From Paenibacillus urinalis (GTDB lineage: Bacteria > Bacillota > Bacilli > Paenibacillales > Paenibacillaceae), in contig NZ_CP118108.1 of the NCBI RefSeq assembly GCF_028747985.1, positions 1,617,501-1,681,500 of the forward strand: a DNA stretch of 64,000 bases, given 5' to 3'. The position numbers and the translations under genes are program-made. Below are positions 27,268-36,959 of the stretch, piece after piece. The notes under the pieces were generated by a model that saw nothing but the letters and a program-made list of their open reading frames with translations, made no database searches and was not told the DNA's origin. How positions within the stretch are numbered: position 1 is the stretch's first letter; every line of letters starts with the position of its first letter.

Positions 27268-29187
27268 ATGACAACACTTATTCATATGCGTGAGATTAGT
27301 AAGGATTGGAACGGAAAGAAATTGTTCGGACATGTCAATATGGAGGTTAATGAGAATGAGCGTATTGCTCTGTTTGGACGGAATGGTTGTGGCAAGACGA
27401 CGCTGCTAAATATTCTGACAGGCAGTGAACAGCCGACGGAAGGTACATTAACCGTCCATCTTGAGTCTGAGGAAATCGGATTTATGCGTCAGGACTTTAA
27501 ACCGGAGGAACATCTGAGTGTTAAGCAGATTGCCTATGTAGAGAGCGGAACTTGGGGAGTATTAAAAATGGATCTTCAGAAGGTCGAGGAACAGCTCGCC
27601 TCTGAACCTGATCCTTCTCCCGATTTGCTTCAACGCTATGGAGAGATCCTTGAGCAATATGAAGCCTTCGGTGGTTATTCTAAAGAGGCGGAGCTTGAGC
27701 GAATGATGACACATCTCGGTATTGGAGAAGAATTATGGGAACGCTCCTTTAGCTCACTAAGTGGAGGTCAGAAGACCAGGCTGCGCCTATCAGCACTGTT
27801 AACGAGAAAACCGAGGCTGCTTATTCTTGATGAACCGACCAATCATCTCGATCATGAGAGCATGGTCTGGCTGGAAGGCTGGATATTGTCTTATTCAGGC
27901 ACCCTTGTTTTTGTCTCACATGACCGGACTTTTTTAGATCGGGTAGCCACGAGTATCTGTGAGCTCACTCCAGAGGGGACTCATAAATATCCAGGAGGCT
28001 ATGAGGAATATAAGCTGCAGAAGGAGCGCGAGCGCAGAGAGCAGGCGACGAAATATCGTCAGCAGGAGCTTGCTAAGCAGGCGTTGGAGGAGTCCATCCG
28101 TAAATACCAGGAATGGTTTAAGATATCGCACCGAAATGCAGGGAATGTAACCGAGTCAAGAATAGCAGCGAGTTATTACAAGGCAAGGGCAAACAAAAAT
28201 ATATCAAGATATCACGCGAAGCAGAAGCAGCTTGAAAGGCTCGAGGGAGAGCGGGTTGAGAAGCCGCGCGAGGGTCCTAAAGTCAGTGTAGATTTAAAGG
28301 ATGGCGAATTTGGCGCAAGGACATTTTTACAGCTCAGAGACGTGGAGTACACTTACCCTGCCGCTCAAACCCCTGTATTCTCCGGGATTAACCTGGTCGT
28401 TGAGCGTGGGAAGAGGATTGCTCTCCAAGGCGTGAATGGTGCTGGGAAAACGACACTGTTAAAGCTGATCACCGGCGAGTTGTCTCCGCAAAAAGGAGAG
28501 GTGAACCATCATCCCAAGACCAAAATAGGTTATTTCTCGCAGGAGCTTGAAGGTCTACAGCCAGAGATGACTTTGCTCGACAGCTTGCTCATTAATCCGT
28601 TCATGACACAAACAGAAGCGCGGACCATGCTGGGTAATTTCTTGTTTTCACGGGATGACGTGTTCAAGAAGATTGGAGAGCTGAGCATGGGTGAGAAATG
28701 CAGAGCTGCTTTTATAAGGCTGTACTTCAGCGGTTCTAACCTGCTCGTTCTTGATGAGCCTACCAATTATCTGGACATTGACACTAGAGAAGTCATGGAG
28801 GAAGCGCTGCTGAATTACGAGGGCTCGTTCGTATTTGTATCTCACGATCGGACACTTGTCCGTAAGCTGGCTAATCAGCTGCTCCACATGGGTAAGCATG
28901 AGCCTTTACGCATATTCGATGGGACGGTACAGGAATACGAGGAGCATTTGGCTAGAAAGAGTGAAACGCCGGAGGATCGTGAGGAGGAAGACCTGCGGAT
29001 TCAGCTGCAGCATCGTTTGAATGAACTGCTGACAGGGTCTAGTTACGATCAAGTGAACTCCGGGCAACGGGCAAATGTTGAATCTTATTATATGGACAGT
29101 GCTACACTGCAAGAGATTCGGGAGATACGTTCACAGCTGGCAGCCTTGCAAAAGAAGGAAAAGCGGTCTTCCAAAGAGAGAGGATAG
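27268..29187 (+). CDS. ABC-F family ATPase (ribosome protection type)
   Basis: This 639-residue cytosolic protein has two ABC domains in one chain and no membrane segment, as in the ABC-F family acting on the ribosome. Domain 1 has FGRNGCGKTT, signature LSGGQKTRL and LLILDEPTNHLDH; domain 2 has LQGVNGAGKTT, LSMGEKCRA and LLVLDEPTNYLDI. The inter-domain linker (about 235-340) is long, basic and helical, as in antibiotic-resistance members that reach the ribosomal tRNA/peptidyl-transferase site. The C-terminal helical extension is also present. Resistance to pleuromutilin, lincosamide or streptogramin drugs is plausible (VmlR- or TaeA-like) but not shown. GAGGGAG is 8 bases before the ATG. Confidence 0.9.
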   Translation: MTTLIHMREISKDWNGKKLFGHVNMEVNENERIALFGRNGCGKTTLLNILTGSEQPTEGTLTVHLESEEIGFMRQDFKPEEHLSVKQIAYVESGTWGVLKMDLQKVEEQLASEPDPSPDLLQRYGEILEQYEAFGGYSKEAELERMMTHLGIGEELWERSFSSLSGGQKTRLRLSALLTRKPRLLILDEPTNHLDHESMVWLEGWILSYSGTLVFVSHDRTFLDRVATSICELTPEGTHKYPGGYEEYKLQKERERREQATKYRQQELAKQALEESIRKYQEWFKISHRNAGNVTESRIAASYYKARANKNISRYHAKQKQLERLEGERVEKPREGPKVSVDLKDGEFGARTFLQLRDVEYTYPAAQTPVFSGINLVVERGKRIALQGVNGAGKTTLLKLITGELSPQKGEVNHHPKTKIGYFSQELEGLQPEMTLLDSLLINPFMTQTEARTMLGNFLFSRDDVFKKIGELSMGEKCRAAFIRLYFSGSNLLVLDEPTNYLDIDTREVMEEALLNYEGSFVFVSHDRTLVRKLANQLLHMGKHEPLRIFDGTVQEYEEHLARKSETPEDREEEDLRIQLQHRLNELLTGSSYDQVNSGQRANVESYYMDSATLQEIREIRSQLAALQKKEKRSSKERG

Positions 29188-29206
29188 CCTATTTTGGTTG
29201 TGGGGC

Positions 29207-29235
29207 TTGCGAGTGAAGACGCATTTGCGTATAAT
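29207..29235 (+). promoter_or_regulatory. pheS promoter
   Basis: TTGCGA (29207-29212) and TATAAT (29230-29235) are spaced by 17 bp, placing the start near 29242 at the 5' end of the T-box leader. Confidence 0.78.
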
Positions 29236-29241
29236 AATGTA

Positions 29242-29597
29242 GCAAACTAGGCAAGACTTAAACGAATCAAATGCTTAGATGGAGAAGAGTACACAGTGCC
29301 TTTGAACAGGGAGGAAGCGCCAGAGATTGAGAGCGTTTCTACGAAATCAGGCTGTCGAAGTTCGCTCCGGAGCAGTTCCTTGAACATTAGACAGGGTATG
29401 GACAGTATGTACTTTATACCTTGTATGTCAGTAGAGGATACCGGTTCACGTCCCGTTATGAACGTGCTAAAGTGAGATTGAAATCGTAGAGCGGATATGG
29501 CTGAGGATAGATAGCTATATGAACAGCTGTACATGAATCTAACAAGGGTGGTACCACGGTCTTTTCGTCCCTTCATCGGGAGAGAAGGCCTTTTTTT
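29242..29597 (+). promoter_or_regulatory. T-box leader of pheST, Phe (UUC) specifier
   Basis: The T-box core TGGTACCACG is at 29549-29558. In stem I, GGAG (29281-29284) pairs with CTCC (29365-29368), and the specifier TTC sits at 29361-29363 followed by G, giving tRNA-Phe as the cognate. The stem I motif AGGGAGGAAGCG follows near 29308. The 3' end is a terminator with seven Ts. Uncharged tRNA-Phe should therefore increase synthesis of phenylalanyl-tRNA synthetase. Confidence 0.92.
29558..29597 (+). terminator. T-box terminator before pheS
   Basis: The stem joins GGTCTT...TCCC (from 29558) with GGGA...AAGGCC (to 29590) and is followed by seven Ts at 29591-29597. Confidence 0.9.
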
Positions 29598-29641
29598 GTT
29601 GAACAAAATCTTAGGGCAATTGAAGGAGGCTGCTGAACGCC

Positions 29642-30676
29642 ATGAAAGAAAGATTGGAAGCTTTGAAGAATGATGCGCTTGCTGAGCTGGCAGGCGTAAA
29701 TGATGCACAGGCACTTGGCGATATAAGGGTGAAATATTTAGGTAAAAAAGGCGCGCTTACTGAAATTTTGCGTGGTATGGGAGCACTGAGTGCAGAGGAA
29801 CGTCCGGTCATTGGACAGGTGGCAAACGACGTTCGTGGTGCAATCGAAGCTGTAATTGAAGAGAAGCAGGAAGCATTTCAAAGAGCAGAAACCGAGAAGC
29901 GCCTGGCGAAGGAAACGATCGATATTACGCTGCCGGGACGTCGTCTGCCAGAAGGCGGGCTCCATCCATTAACGAAGGTTATCCAGGATCTTGAGGATAT
30001 CTTTGTCGGTATGGGGTATCAGGTCGCTGAGGGTCCAGAGGTCGAAACGGACTATTACAACTTTGAAGCGCTCAACCTGCCGAAGAATCATCCGGCCCGT
30101 GACATGCAGGATTCCTTCTACATTACAGAAGATATTCTGATGCGTACACATACTTCTCCTGTACAGGTTCGTACCATGCTTGCAATGCAAGGTGAATCCC
30201 CTGTGAAGGTCATTGTTCCAGGTAAAGTATATCGGCGCGATGATGATGATGCTACGCATTCCTTCCAGTTCCATCAGGTAGAAGGAATTGTCGTCGGTAA
30301 AAACATTCGGATGAGTGACCTGAAGGGTACATTGCTCCAGTTCGTGCGTGAAATGTTCGGAGCACATACAGAGATTCGTCTTCGTCCAAGCTTCTTCCCA
30401 TTTACCGAGCCTAGTGTTGAGGTCGATGTTACCTGTATCAAGTGCGGAGGAGCTGGCTGTCGTTTGTGTAAACAAACCGGCTGGATTGAAATTCTAGGAG
30501 CGGGTATGGTTCATCCTAACGTACTTGAGATGGGCGGCTATGATCCTAAGGAATACAGCGGCTTTGCATTTGGTATGGGTGTAGAACGGATCGCAATGCT
30601 GAAATATGGAGTTGATGATATTCGTCATTTCTATAACAGTGACCTCTCATTCCTGAAGCAATTTGCCAGATTATAA
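29642..30676 (+). CDS. pheS: phenylalanyl-tRNA synthetase alpha subunit
   Basis: This is the catalytic alpha chain of the alpha2-beta2 phenylalanyl-tRNA synthetase, 344 residues. The N-terminal coiled coil (residues 1-90) binds tRNA. The class II core shows the motif 2 region [19 protein letters not shown], the Cys pairs [12 protein letters not shown], and motif 3 [22 protein letters not shown] lies 11 bases before the ATG. It forms an operon with pheT, 57 bp downstream, under the Phe T-box. Confidence 0.98.
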   Translation: MKERLEALKNDALAELAGVNDAQALGDIRVKYLGKKGALTEILRGMGALSAEERPVIGQVANDVRGAIEAVIEEKQEAFQRAETEKRLAKETIDITLPGRRLPEGGLHPLTKVIQDLEDIFVGMGYQVAEGPEVETDYYNFEALNLPKNHPARDMQDSFYITEDILMRTHTSPVQVRTMLAMQGESPVKVIVPGKVYRRDDDDATHSFQFHQVEGIVVGKNIRMSDLKGTLLQFVREMFGAHTEIRLRPSFFPFTEPSVEVDVTCIKCGGAGCRLCKQTGWIEILGAGMVHPNVLEMGGYDPKEYSGFAFGMGVERIAMLKYGVDDIRHFYNSDLSFLKQFARL

Positions 30677-30733
30677 TACCCTTTCAACAGACTGAATTAG
30701 AAGCTTATATAAATAGAAGGAAGTGATCGTAAC

Positions 30734-33184
30734 GTGAGAGTATCAACAGAATGGTTATCTGATTATATTTCTCTAGAGGGTGTTGCACCTCAGGATTTGG
30801 CTGAGCGCATCACACGTGCGGGAATTGAAATTGATATTGTAGAAAATCGAAATCAAGGTGTGACCAAAGTTGTCGTCGGCTACGTAATTAGCAAGGAGAA
30901 GCATCCAGATGCGGATAAGCTGAACATTTGTAAAGTCGATGCAGGACTTGGGGAAGAGCTTCAGATCGTATGTGGAGCAAAAAATGTAGACGCAGGCCAG
31001 AAAGTTCCTGTCGCTCTTGTCGGAGCGAAATTGCCCGGCGGTCTAGAAATAAAAAAAGCCAAGCTGCGCGGCGCCCTGTCCCAAGGGATGATCTGTTCTG
31101 CCAAAGAGCTCGGACTAAATGACAAGCTCTTGCCTAAAGAGCTGCAGGAAGGAATCCTCGTACTGCCGGCTGAGCTTGAAGTAGGTACACCGATTGAGCA
31201 GGTACTGGGTCTTAATGACCATGTACTTGAGCTCGATCTTACGCCAAACCGTTCAGATGCATTATCTATGATTGGAGCTGCTTACGAGGTTAGTGCCATC
31301 TTGAGCAGAGATATTACATTGCCAGCACCGGAAGCAGATCTTAAAGAGTCTGGCTCAGCGGCAGCAGACCATATCTCCGTTCAAGTCGATGCTCCTGAGC
31401 TATGCACTCATTACTCGGCTAGATATATTAGCGGTGTATCGATTAAGCCATCTCCGCTATGGATGCAAAATCGTCTGATGGCAGCCGGTATCCGCCCGAT
31501 TAATAACATCGTGGATATTACCAACTACGTTATGCTCGAATATGGCCAGCCGCTGCATGCATTTGATGCGGATCAGCTGTCGGGAGGCAGTATCGTCGTT
31601 CGCCGAGCAACCGAAGGCGAAACGATGATTACGCTTGACGACCAGGAACGTAAACTGAAAGACACGATGCTGCTGATTACAGATGGTGCTAAACCGGTCG
31701 CAATTGCCGGTGTAATGGGTGGACAGAATTCCGAAGTTACGAGTGATACAGCTAATATCTTATTGGAATCAGCTAAGTTCGACGGCACCACGGTTCGCAA
31801 GACATCCCGCGAACTCGGACTGCGTTCAGAATCCAGTCTTCGTTTTGAGAAAAATGTAGATCCTGGTTCTGTCATTCCTGCATTGAACCGTGCTGCATCA
31901 CTGATCAGTGCTTATGCTGGAGGAAATGTGCATCCGGGAATTGTGGAGTCCACAGCAGGCTCCAATGAAGAGCGAGTGATTGCTCTCTCTGTGACCAAAG
32001 TAAATAACTATCTGGGTACATCGCTCTCTGCTGAGGAAATTCATGCGATTTTTGATCGCCTGCATTTCACCTATGAGACGGCTCAAGAGAACGAGCTTCT
32101 TGTCACTGTTCCAACACGCCGGGGAGATATTACGCGGGATGTGGATCTTATTGAAGAGGTTGCCCGTCTATACGGATACGATCATATTCCAACAACGGTA
32201 ATTGAAGGACCTACGACTGCGGGATCACTGACGAAGCCGCAGCTCATCCGCAGAGCGCTGCGTGGCCTTTTGTCAAACGCAGGATATCAGGAGATGATCA
32301 GTTACTCCTTCGTTAATCCGGAGCGGTCGACACTATTTTCAGCCTTGACGGCAGGCAGCCAGTCAGTGAAGCTTGCTATGCCGATGAGCGAAGAGCTCAG
32401 TGTACTGAGAACTAGCGCACTTCCACAAATGCTGGAGGCAGCACAGTACAACCGTAACCGCAAGCAGGAGAGTCTCGCGCTGTTTGAGATCGGCAGTGTT
32501 TTTTATACAGAAGAAGAGACACTGACGAAGCAGCCTAAGGAAATTCCAGTGCTGTCTCTGCTCTTGTCCGGTAATCGCATTGAGAAGCAGTGGAATATTA
32601 CAGCTGAGAAGGTCGATTTCTTTGATCTTAAAGGTGCTGTGGAATCCATATTTGCATACCTCGGACTTGAAGGTCAGATCAGCTACGCTGCGAATCAGCC
32701 GAAGGACTATCATCCGGGACGGTCGGCTTCCATATATCTGAAGATTTCCGGTGAGGAGCAGGTGCTCGTAGGAACACTCGGTCAAGTCCATCCTGAGCTT
32801 CAGCTGGCCTACGATCTAGGAGATACGTATATAGCGGAATTGTCCCTTGAAGCCTTGTATGATGAGGCTCTTCCTCCGCTAGTTTATCGTGAGCTGCCGC
32901 GCTTCCCTGCAGTTTCCCGTGATATTGCAGTGGTTGTAGAGCAATCGGTAGAGGCCGGCGTCTTGATGTCTTCGATCCGGGAGTCTGCTGGTGAATTGCT
33001 TCAATCGGTACAAGTATTCGATATTTATACAGGGGAGAAAGTGGGAGAAGGCAAGAAGAGTATTGCCCTTGCACTAACATATCGTCACAAGGATCACACC
33101 CTGACTGAAGAGGAAATTACGGCAGTTCATACGAAGGTGCTGACGGATCTGTCCGATAAAACCGGGGCTGAACTTCGCAAATAA
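30734..33184 (+). CDS. pheT: phenylalanyl-tRNA synthetase beta subunit
   Basis: This is the large beta chain, 816 residues, which carries editing and tRNA-binding functions. The domain order is normal: N-terminal tRNA-binding OB fold (about 40-150, KHPDADKLNICKVDAG), B3/B4 editing domain (about 210-385), B5 (about 405-475), catalytic-like core, and FDX-ACB domain at the C-terminus (PRFPAVSRDIAVVV onward). It starts with GTG at 30734 after AAGGAAG. It is the second gene of the pheST operon. Confidence 0.98.
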   Translation: MRVSTEWLSDYISLEGVAPQDLAERITRAGIEIDIVENRNQGVTKVVVGYVISKEKHPDADKLNICKVDAGLGEELQIVCGAKNVDAGQKVPVALVGAKLPGGLEIKKAKLRGALSQGMICSAKELGLNDKLLPKELQEGILVLPAELEVGTPIEQVLGLNDHVLELDLTPNRSDALSMIGAAYEVSAILSRDITLPAPEADLKESGSAAADHISVQVDAPELCTHYSARYISGVSIKPSPLWMQNRLMAAGIRPINNIVDITNYVMLEYGQPLHAFDADQLSGGSIVVRRATEGETMITLDDQERKLKDTMLLITDGAKPVAIAGVMGGQNSEVTSDTANILLESAKFDGTTVRKTSRELGLRSESSLRFEKNVDPGSVIPALNRAASLISAYAGGNVHPGIVESTAGSNEERVIALSVTKVNNYLGTSLSAEEIHAIFDRLHFTYETAQENELLVTVPTRRGDITRDVDLIEEVARLYGYDHIPTTVIEGPTTAGSLTKPQLIRRALRGLLSNAGYQEMISYSFVNPERSTLFSALTAGSQSVKLAMPMSEELSVLRTSALPQMLEAAQYNRNRKQESLALFEIGSVFYTEEETLTKQPKEIPVLSLLLSGNRIEKQWNITAEKVDFFDLKGAVESIFAYLGLEGQISYAANQPKDYHPGRSASIYLKISGEEQVLVGTLGQVHPELQLAYDLGDTYIAELSLEALYDEALPPLVYRELPRFPAVSRDIAVVVEQSVEAGVLMSSIRESAGELLQSVQVFDIYTGEKVGEGKKSIALALTYRHKDHTLTEEEITAVHTKVLTDLSDKTGAELRK

Positions 33185-33328
33185 GTTTTTTCCTGATTTA
33201 CCCTTTATTTTTTGAGAAAAAAATTGCAGGAATTGCCCTAAGTCACATCGAATCCTTAAACATCAAGGTTCGATGTGATTTTTTTTCAACTTAGAATCAA
33301 CAAGACAGACATGAAGGAGGGCACAACT

Positions 33329-36277
33329 GTGACTACACCTAATCGTACTCGCGTCACCGTAGACATCTACGGGACTTCTTATAAATTGGTCGGCAGCAGT
33401 GCCGAATATATGAAACAGGTTGCAAGCCTGGTCGACGAAAGAATGAATGCAATATCCAAGACCCATTCCAGACTGGATACACCGAGACTTGCCGTCTTGA
33501 CTGCAGTACATATGGCTGAGGAATCTTTGCAGGTTCAACAGATCAAGAATGAGCTGAAGATGGTAACCGGTGAGAAGACTCAGCTCGGAAGTGAGTTGTC
33601 GAAGCTACAGGATACTTATGAACAGCAGATGGAGAAATTTAAGCAGCTCGAAGAAGCAAGAGCTGCTCTGGATAAAGAGAAGCAAAATGCACAGCAGGCA
33701 CTCGCGCAGCTGGAGAAGGTACGTAATGAAGAGCAGCGAACATTGAAATCGCAGCTGGAAGAGGCGCTGTCGAAGACACTCCTTCGAGAAGAGGAGCTGA
33801 AGAAAGCCGAGCACAGCTATAACGAGCTTCTCAATCGTTCGCAGCAGAATGAGAAGAAGTGGCAGCAGCAGGCTCAGCAGAAGCAGAAAGAGCTGACAGA
33901 GCAGTTTGAAGCAAGACGTAAGAATGAAGCTGCAGAGCAGGAAGCGAAGCATAACAAGCTTATCGAAGAAGCTGCTTCCAAGGAGCGGGAGCTGCGGAAG
34001 CAGCTTGAGCAGAAGTCAGCACAAGCAGACAAGATTCAGCAGGAACGGAATCAGTTAGAATCAAGACTGCAATCAGAGAAGGCGGCTCTTCAGAAACAGC
34101 ATGAGGCAAAGCTGAAGGAACTAACCGACCAAGCAGCAGCGAAGTATGCGAAGCTCGAGCAGCAATTGAATCTCAAAGAGCAGGAGTGGCAGAAGACGCT
34201 TAGTTCCAAGGAGCAGGAATGGAAAAATGCTTTGAAGGCGAGCGAGGATAAGCTTGGACAGCTAAATATCAAGATTCAAGAAGTGCGGACAGCAGCGGAT
34301 GCACGGATCCTCACAGCAGAGGAGGAAGCAGAAGCGAAGTTAAGTGCGTTCAAGGAAACGCAGCTTCAAGAAGTCGCATCTATTAAGGCTCAGGCCGAAG
34401 CTGAAGCACAGCAGCAGGTGGATGAAATAACACAAATGCTGCTGGATGAAGAGGCTAAGGGTGCAGAACTCCTCAACTTCAAGTCTCAAGCTGAGGAACA
34501 GATCAAGAAGCTGGAGAACTCAGTTCATGATCTGAATCATCAGCTCCAGCAGGCTGACAGTGATCTTGCCGAAGTCAAGGAAGCGTACGAGGAACGACTG
34601 ATCGAAGCGAAGAGCGAGATGGAGGAACGGCTTAAGGCAGCGGAGAGCATGGCTGTTCAGGAAGCAGAGCGAGCTGAAGCAGCAGCTTATGAGCAGTATC
34701 GCGAAGAGCTGAATTCCGTTAAGGAAGAGCTTATGCGTAAGTACAATGAGCGTGAACAGAAGCTTGAGCAGGATATTGAAGTGCTTCAGAAGCAGCTCGA
34801 GGAAGAGCGGGCTGAAGCAGAGAATCAGCTGGAGGAAGCTCTTGCCCAGCTTGCTGAGGAAGAAGACAAGCTGAAGGAGCTTAACGGCAGATTGGAGCAG
34901 GAGCAGACTCGCGTCTCCGAGCTTGAATCCAATGCTTCACAAGGGCAGGATACGATTGCGAAGCATACTCGCCGAATCCAGGAGCTTGAACAGCAGATAT
35001 CCGATGTGAAGGATAACAGCTCGTCTCTTCAAGCCAAGCTACGTACAGCAGAGCAGGAAGCGGCGAAGGCCCAAGAGATAGCTGAGCAGCTTAAGGCCAA
35101 AATTCAGGAAGCCATCGACAAAGAAGCTGCAAGCTCTGCTCAGCTTCGTAAGATTCAGGATCAGCATGCGGCGAGTCAGCGCGAGATCTCCAGTCTTAAG
35201 CAGGCGGGTGAGAAGGCCGAGCAGGAGCAGCGGCGACTGCAGAAAGTGCTGGAGCAGGCTCATGCAGCAACACGACAATTGCAGAATGAGGTTGCTTCGC
35301 TGTCGGGCAGCGAGAAGAGCTGGAGAATGGCAGCAGAGCAGCATAAACAAGAGATTAGTGCGCTGGAGACAGAGGTCCTTGAAGCGACTGAACGATTGGA
35401 AGAGACGCAAGCCGAGCTGCAAAGTGTGCGCAGTGATCTGGAGCATGCCGCTGCTGAGATGAAGCGTGTACAGTCTGAACGAGAAGCACTGTCCCAGCAG
35501 CTTCCTGAACTGCAGGAGCAATATGAAGCGCTTCGTGCTGATTATGAGCAGTCGGTAAGTCAGGAACAACAGTACAAGCAGCTCATTTCTGAATACGAAC
35601 AAGAGCAGGCTAATATTCGCAAGCAATTGCTTGCGATCGAAGCTGAGCATGACAAAGTCAAGGAACAGATGTCGAAACGTCAATCCCTGCTGGATGAAGC
35701 GGAGGAAGAAGCTATTGAATGGCAGCTCAAATATGAGGAGCTTGAAGAAGCTGTATCCAAACTGCGTGCTGAGCAGAACCAATGGAATGAACATGAGAAG
35801 AGCTTAATGTCTGAGCTCGAAGAGTGGTCTCATAAAGAACAGCATTGGATGCTGCTTCAGGAAGAAGCCTTGCATCAGAAGCAGGAATTCCAGTCGAGAT
35901 ATGAGAAGCTGGCGGCACAGCAGCAGGAATGGGAAGAAGATCGCAGCAAATTAGCTGATGAGGTCAGCAGCTGGCAGAAGCAAGTTGCTGCAGGTGATGG
36001 TCGGTTGGCTGAGCTGGAACGAGAGAAGGATTCTGCCTTATTGAGCTTGAATTCCTTGCAAGGGGAGAAGAAGGCTCTCGAGTCCGAGCTCCAGGATGTT
36101 GTAGAACGATATGAGGTAACAGCACATCAGCTGCGCCTTCTGGAAGTAGAGCGTGAGATGCAGCAGGACAAGTCAGAGAATCTGGCACATGAATATCGTC
36201 AGCTGCAGGATGAATACACGAAGCTACAGACAGAGTATAACGAATGGATTGAACTGATTGAGCAGGATCAGAGCTGA
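33329..36277 (+). CDS. giant ZapA-domain coiled-coil protein
   Basis: Residues 1-80 are a ZapA domain (RVTVDIYGTSYKLVG near residue 8, then LDTPRLAVLTAVHMAEE), the FtsZ-associated cell division regulator. Instead of ending near residue 85-100, the protein continues for about 900 residues of nearly unbroken coiled coil rich in Glu, Gln, Lys, Ala and Leu, giving 982 residues. The start is GTG 33329, 6 bases after AAGGAGGG; upstream starts at 33275 and 33311 lack a ribosome site. The position after pheT and before mutS2 is the normal zapA position in Bacillota. It could be a ZapA able to span or bundle over long distances, for example to FtsZ rings or nucleoid, but this is inference. Confidence 0.85.
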   Translation: MTTPNRTRVTVDIYGTSYKLVGSSAEYMKQVASLVDERMNAISKTHSRLDTPRLAVLTAVHMAEESLQVQQIKNELKMVTGEKTQLGSELSKLQDTYEQQMEKFKQLEEARAALDKEKQNAQQALAQLEKVRNEEQRTLKSQLEEALSKTLLREEELKKAEHSYNELLNRSQQNEKKWQQQAQQKQKELTEQFEARRKNEAAEQEAKHNKLIEEAASKERELRKQLEQKSAQADKIQQERNQLESRLQSEKAALQKQHEAKLKELTDQAAAKYAKLEQQLNLKEQEWQKTLSSKEQEWKNALKASEDKLGQLNIKIQEVRTAADARILTAEEEAEAKLSAFKETQLQEVASIKAQAEAEAQQQVDEITQMLLDEEAKGAELLNFKSQAEEQIKKLENSVHDLNHQLQQADSDLAEVKEAYEERLIEAKSEMEERLKAAESMAVQEAERAEAAAYEQYREELNSVKEELMRKYNEREQKLEQDIEVLQKQLEEERAEAENQLEEALAQLAEEEDKLKELNGRLEQEQTRVSELESNASQGQDTIAKHTRRIQELEQQISDVKDNSSSLQAKLRTAEQEAAKAQEIAEQLKAKIQEAIDKEAASSAQLRKIQDQHAASQREISSLKQAGEKAEQEQRRLQKVLEQAHAATRQLQNEVASLSGSEKSWRMAAEQHKQEISALETEVLEATERLEETQAELQSVRSDLEHAAAEMKRVQSEREALSQQLPELQEQYEALRADYEQSVSQEQQYKQLISEYEQEQANIRKQLLAIEAEHDKVKEQMSKRQSLLDEAEEEAIEWQLKYEELEEAVSKLRAEQNQWNEHEKSLMSELEEWSHKEQHWMLLQEEALHQKQEFQSRYEKLAAQQQEWEEDRSKLADEVSSWQKQVAAGDGRLAELEREKDSALLSLNSLQGEKKALESELQDVVERYEVTAHQLRLLEVEREMQQDKSENLAHEYRQLQDEYTKLQTEYNEWIELIEQDQS

Positions 36278-36294
36278 TTTATGCATTATAGCAA

Positions 36295-36338
36295 AAGCCT
36301 GACCCAGCATCTAACGAGATGCTGGGTCAGGCTTATTT
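36295..36338. terminator. bidirectional terminator between zapA-like and CuA lipoprotein genes
   Basis: A perfect 18-bp stem joins 36295-36312 with 36317-36334 over the loop AACG. T-runs flank it in both directions (ATTT on plus, TTTTGC on minus), so it can end both convergent transcripts. Confidence 0.92.
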
Positions 36339-36343
36339 GCTCA

Positions 36344-36727
36344 TTATTCTTCGACTATAATTTTAGATATCATTGTGGAATGGCCCGTACCGCAAAATAC
36401 AGAACAAGCAATCTCAAATTCACCTGTTTCTTCCGGTGTGATGACCTTGGATGTTGTATCTCGATCAAGCTGAAGGCTAAGACCGGGAACAATAATTCCG
36501 TGGTTTCCTTCTACATTCTCATATACGACACGAACAGGAACCCCTTTTTTGATGCGATACTCGGGTTGATCAAATTCGTAATCTGTCGCTTTAATGACGA
36601 TCTCGTCACTTGCAGCAACTTCAGGCTCAGTAATACCGCTGCCTTGATCCTTCGCTGAATCTTGTCCGCACGCAACAAGCACGAATAGCAGCATCACGGT
36701 GAACAGCAGATAGCTGACTTTTTTCAT
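36344..36727 (-). CDS. CuA-type cupredoxin lipoprotein
   Basis: This 127-residue lipoprotein resembles the copper domain of cytochrome c oxidase subunit II without its membrane helices. The signal peptide ends with the lipobox LVAC at Cys18-19. The CuA ligand set is visible as His in NHGIIVP and C-SVF-C-GTG-H-STM near the C-terminus (two Cys, His, Met). It may carry electrons or deliver copper on the outer membrane face. The start is ATG 36727 after GGGGGG; a longer frame upstream lacks a ribosome site. No oxidase genes are adjacent. Confidence 0.88.
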   Translation of the reverse strand: MKKVSYLLFTVMLLFVLVACGQDSAKDQGSGITEPEVAASDEIVIKATDYEFDQPEYRIKKGVPVRVVYENVEGNHGIIVPGLSLQLDRDTTSKVITPEETGEFEIACSVFCGTGHSTMISKIIVEE

Positions 36728-36895
36728 AACACAAGGCCCCCCAAGTAATGGATAAAATGAATAATGCACTACCATGATACCGCAGAAGGTAGGGGTTGTA
36801 CATTTCCTTATGTGAGAATTTTGCAAACAAATCGTAAAGAGCTCGATAATTAATTCTTTAAATGGATCACGCAATAGGCGAGACCTGTATTTATG

Positions 36896-36922
36896 AAAAA
36901 AAAGCCTCCTTATAAGGAGACT
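36896..36922 (-). terminator. terminator of the holin-like gene
   Basis: On the minus strand, the palindrome CTCCTTATAAGGAG (36906-36919) is followed by GC and eight Ts (A-run at 36896-36903 on plus). It separates this gene from the downstream CuA lipoprotein gene. Confidence 0.85.
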
Positions 36923-36959
36923 TCTTTTTCGAGTGTCAGATGATTCCACATCTGCTTAC

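Noticed and set aside
27080..27271. 63-codon TTG frame ending as ATGA at the ABC-F start
   Set aside because: It has no ribosome site and runs through the terminator stem; its overlap with the start is likely chance, although coupling cannot be ruled out.
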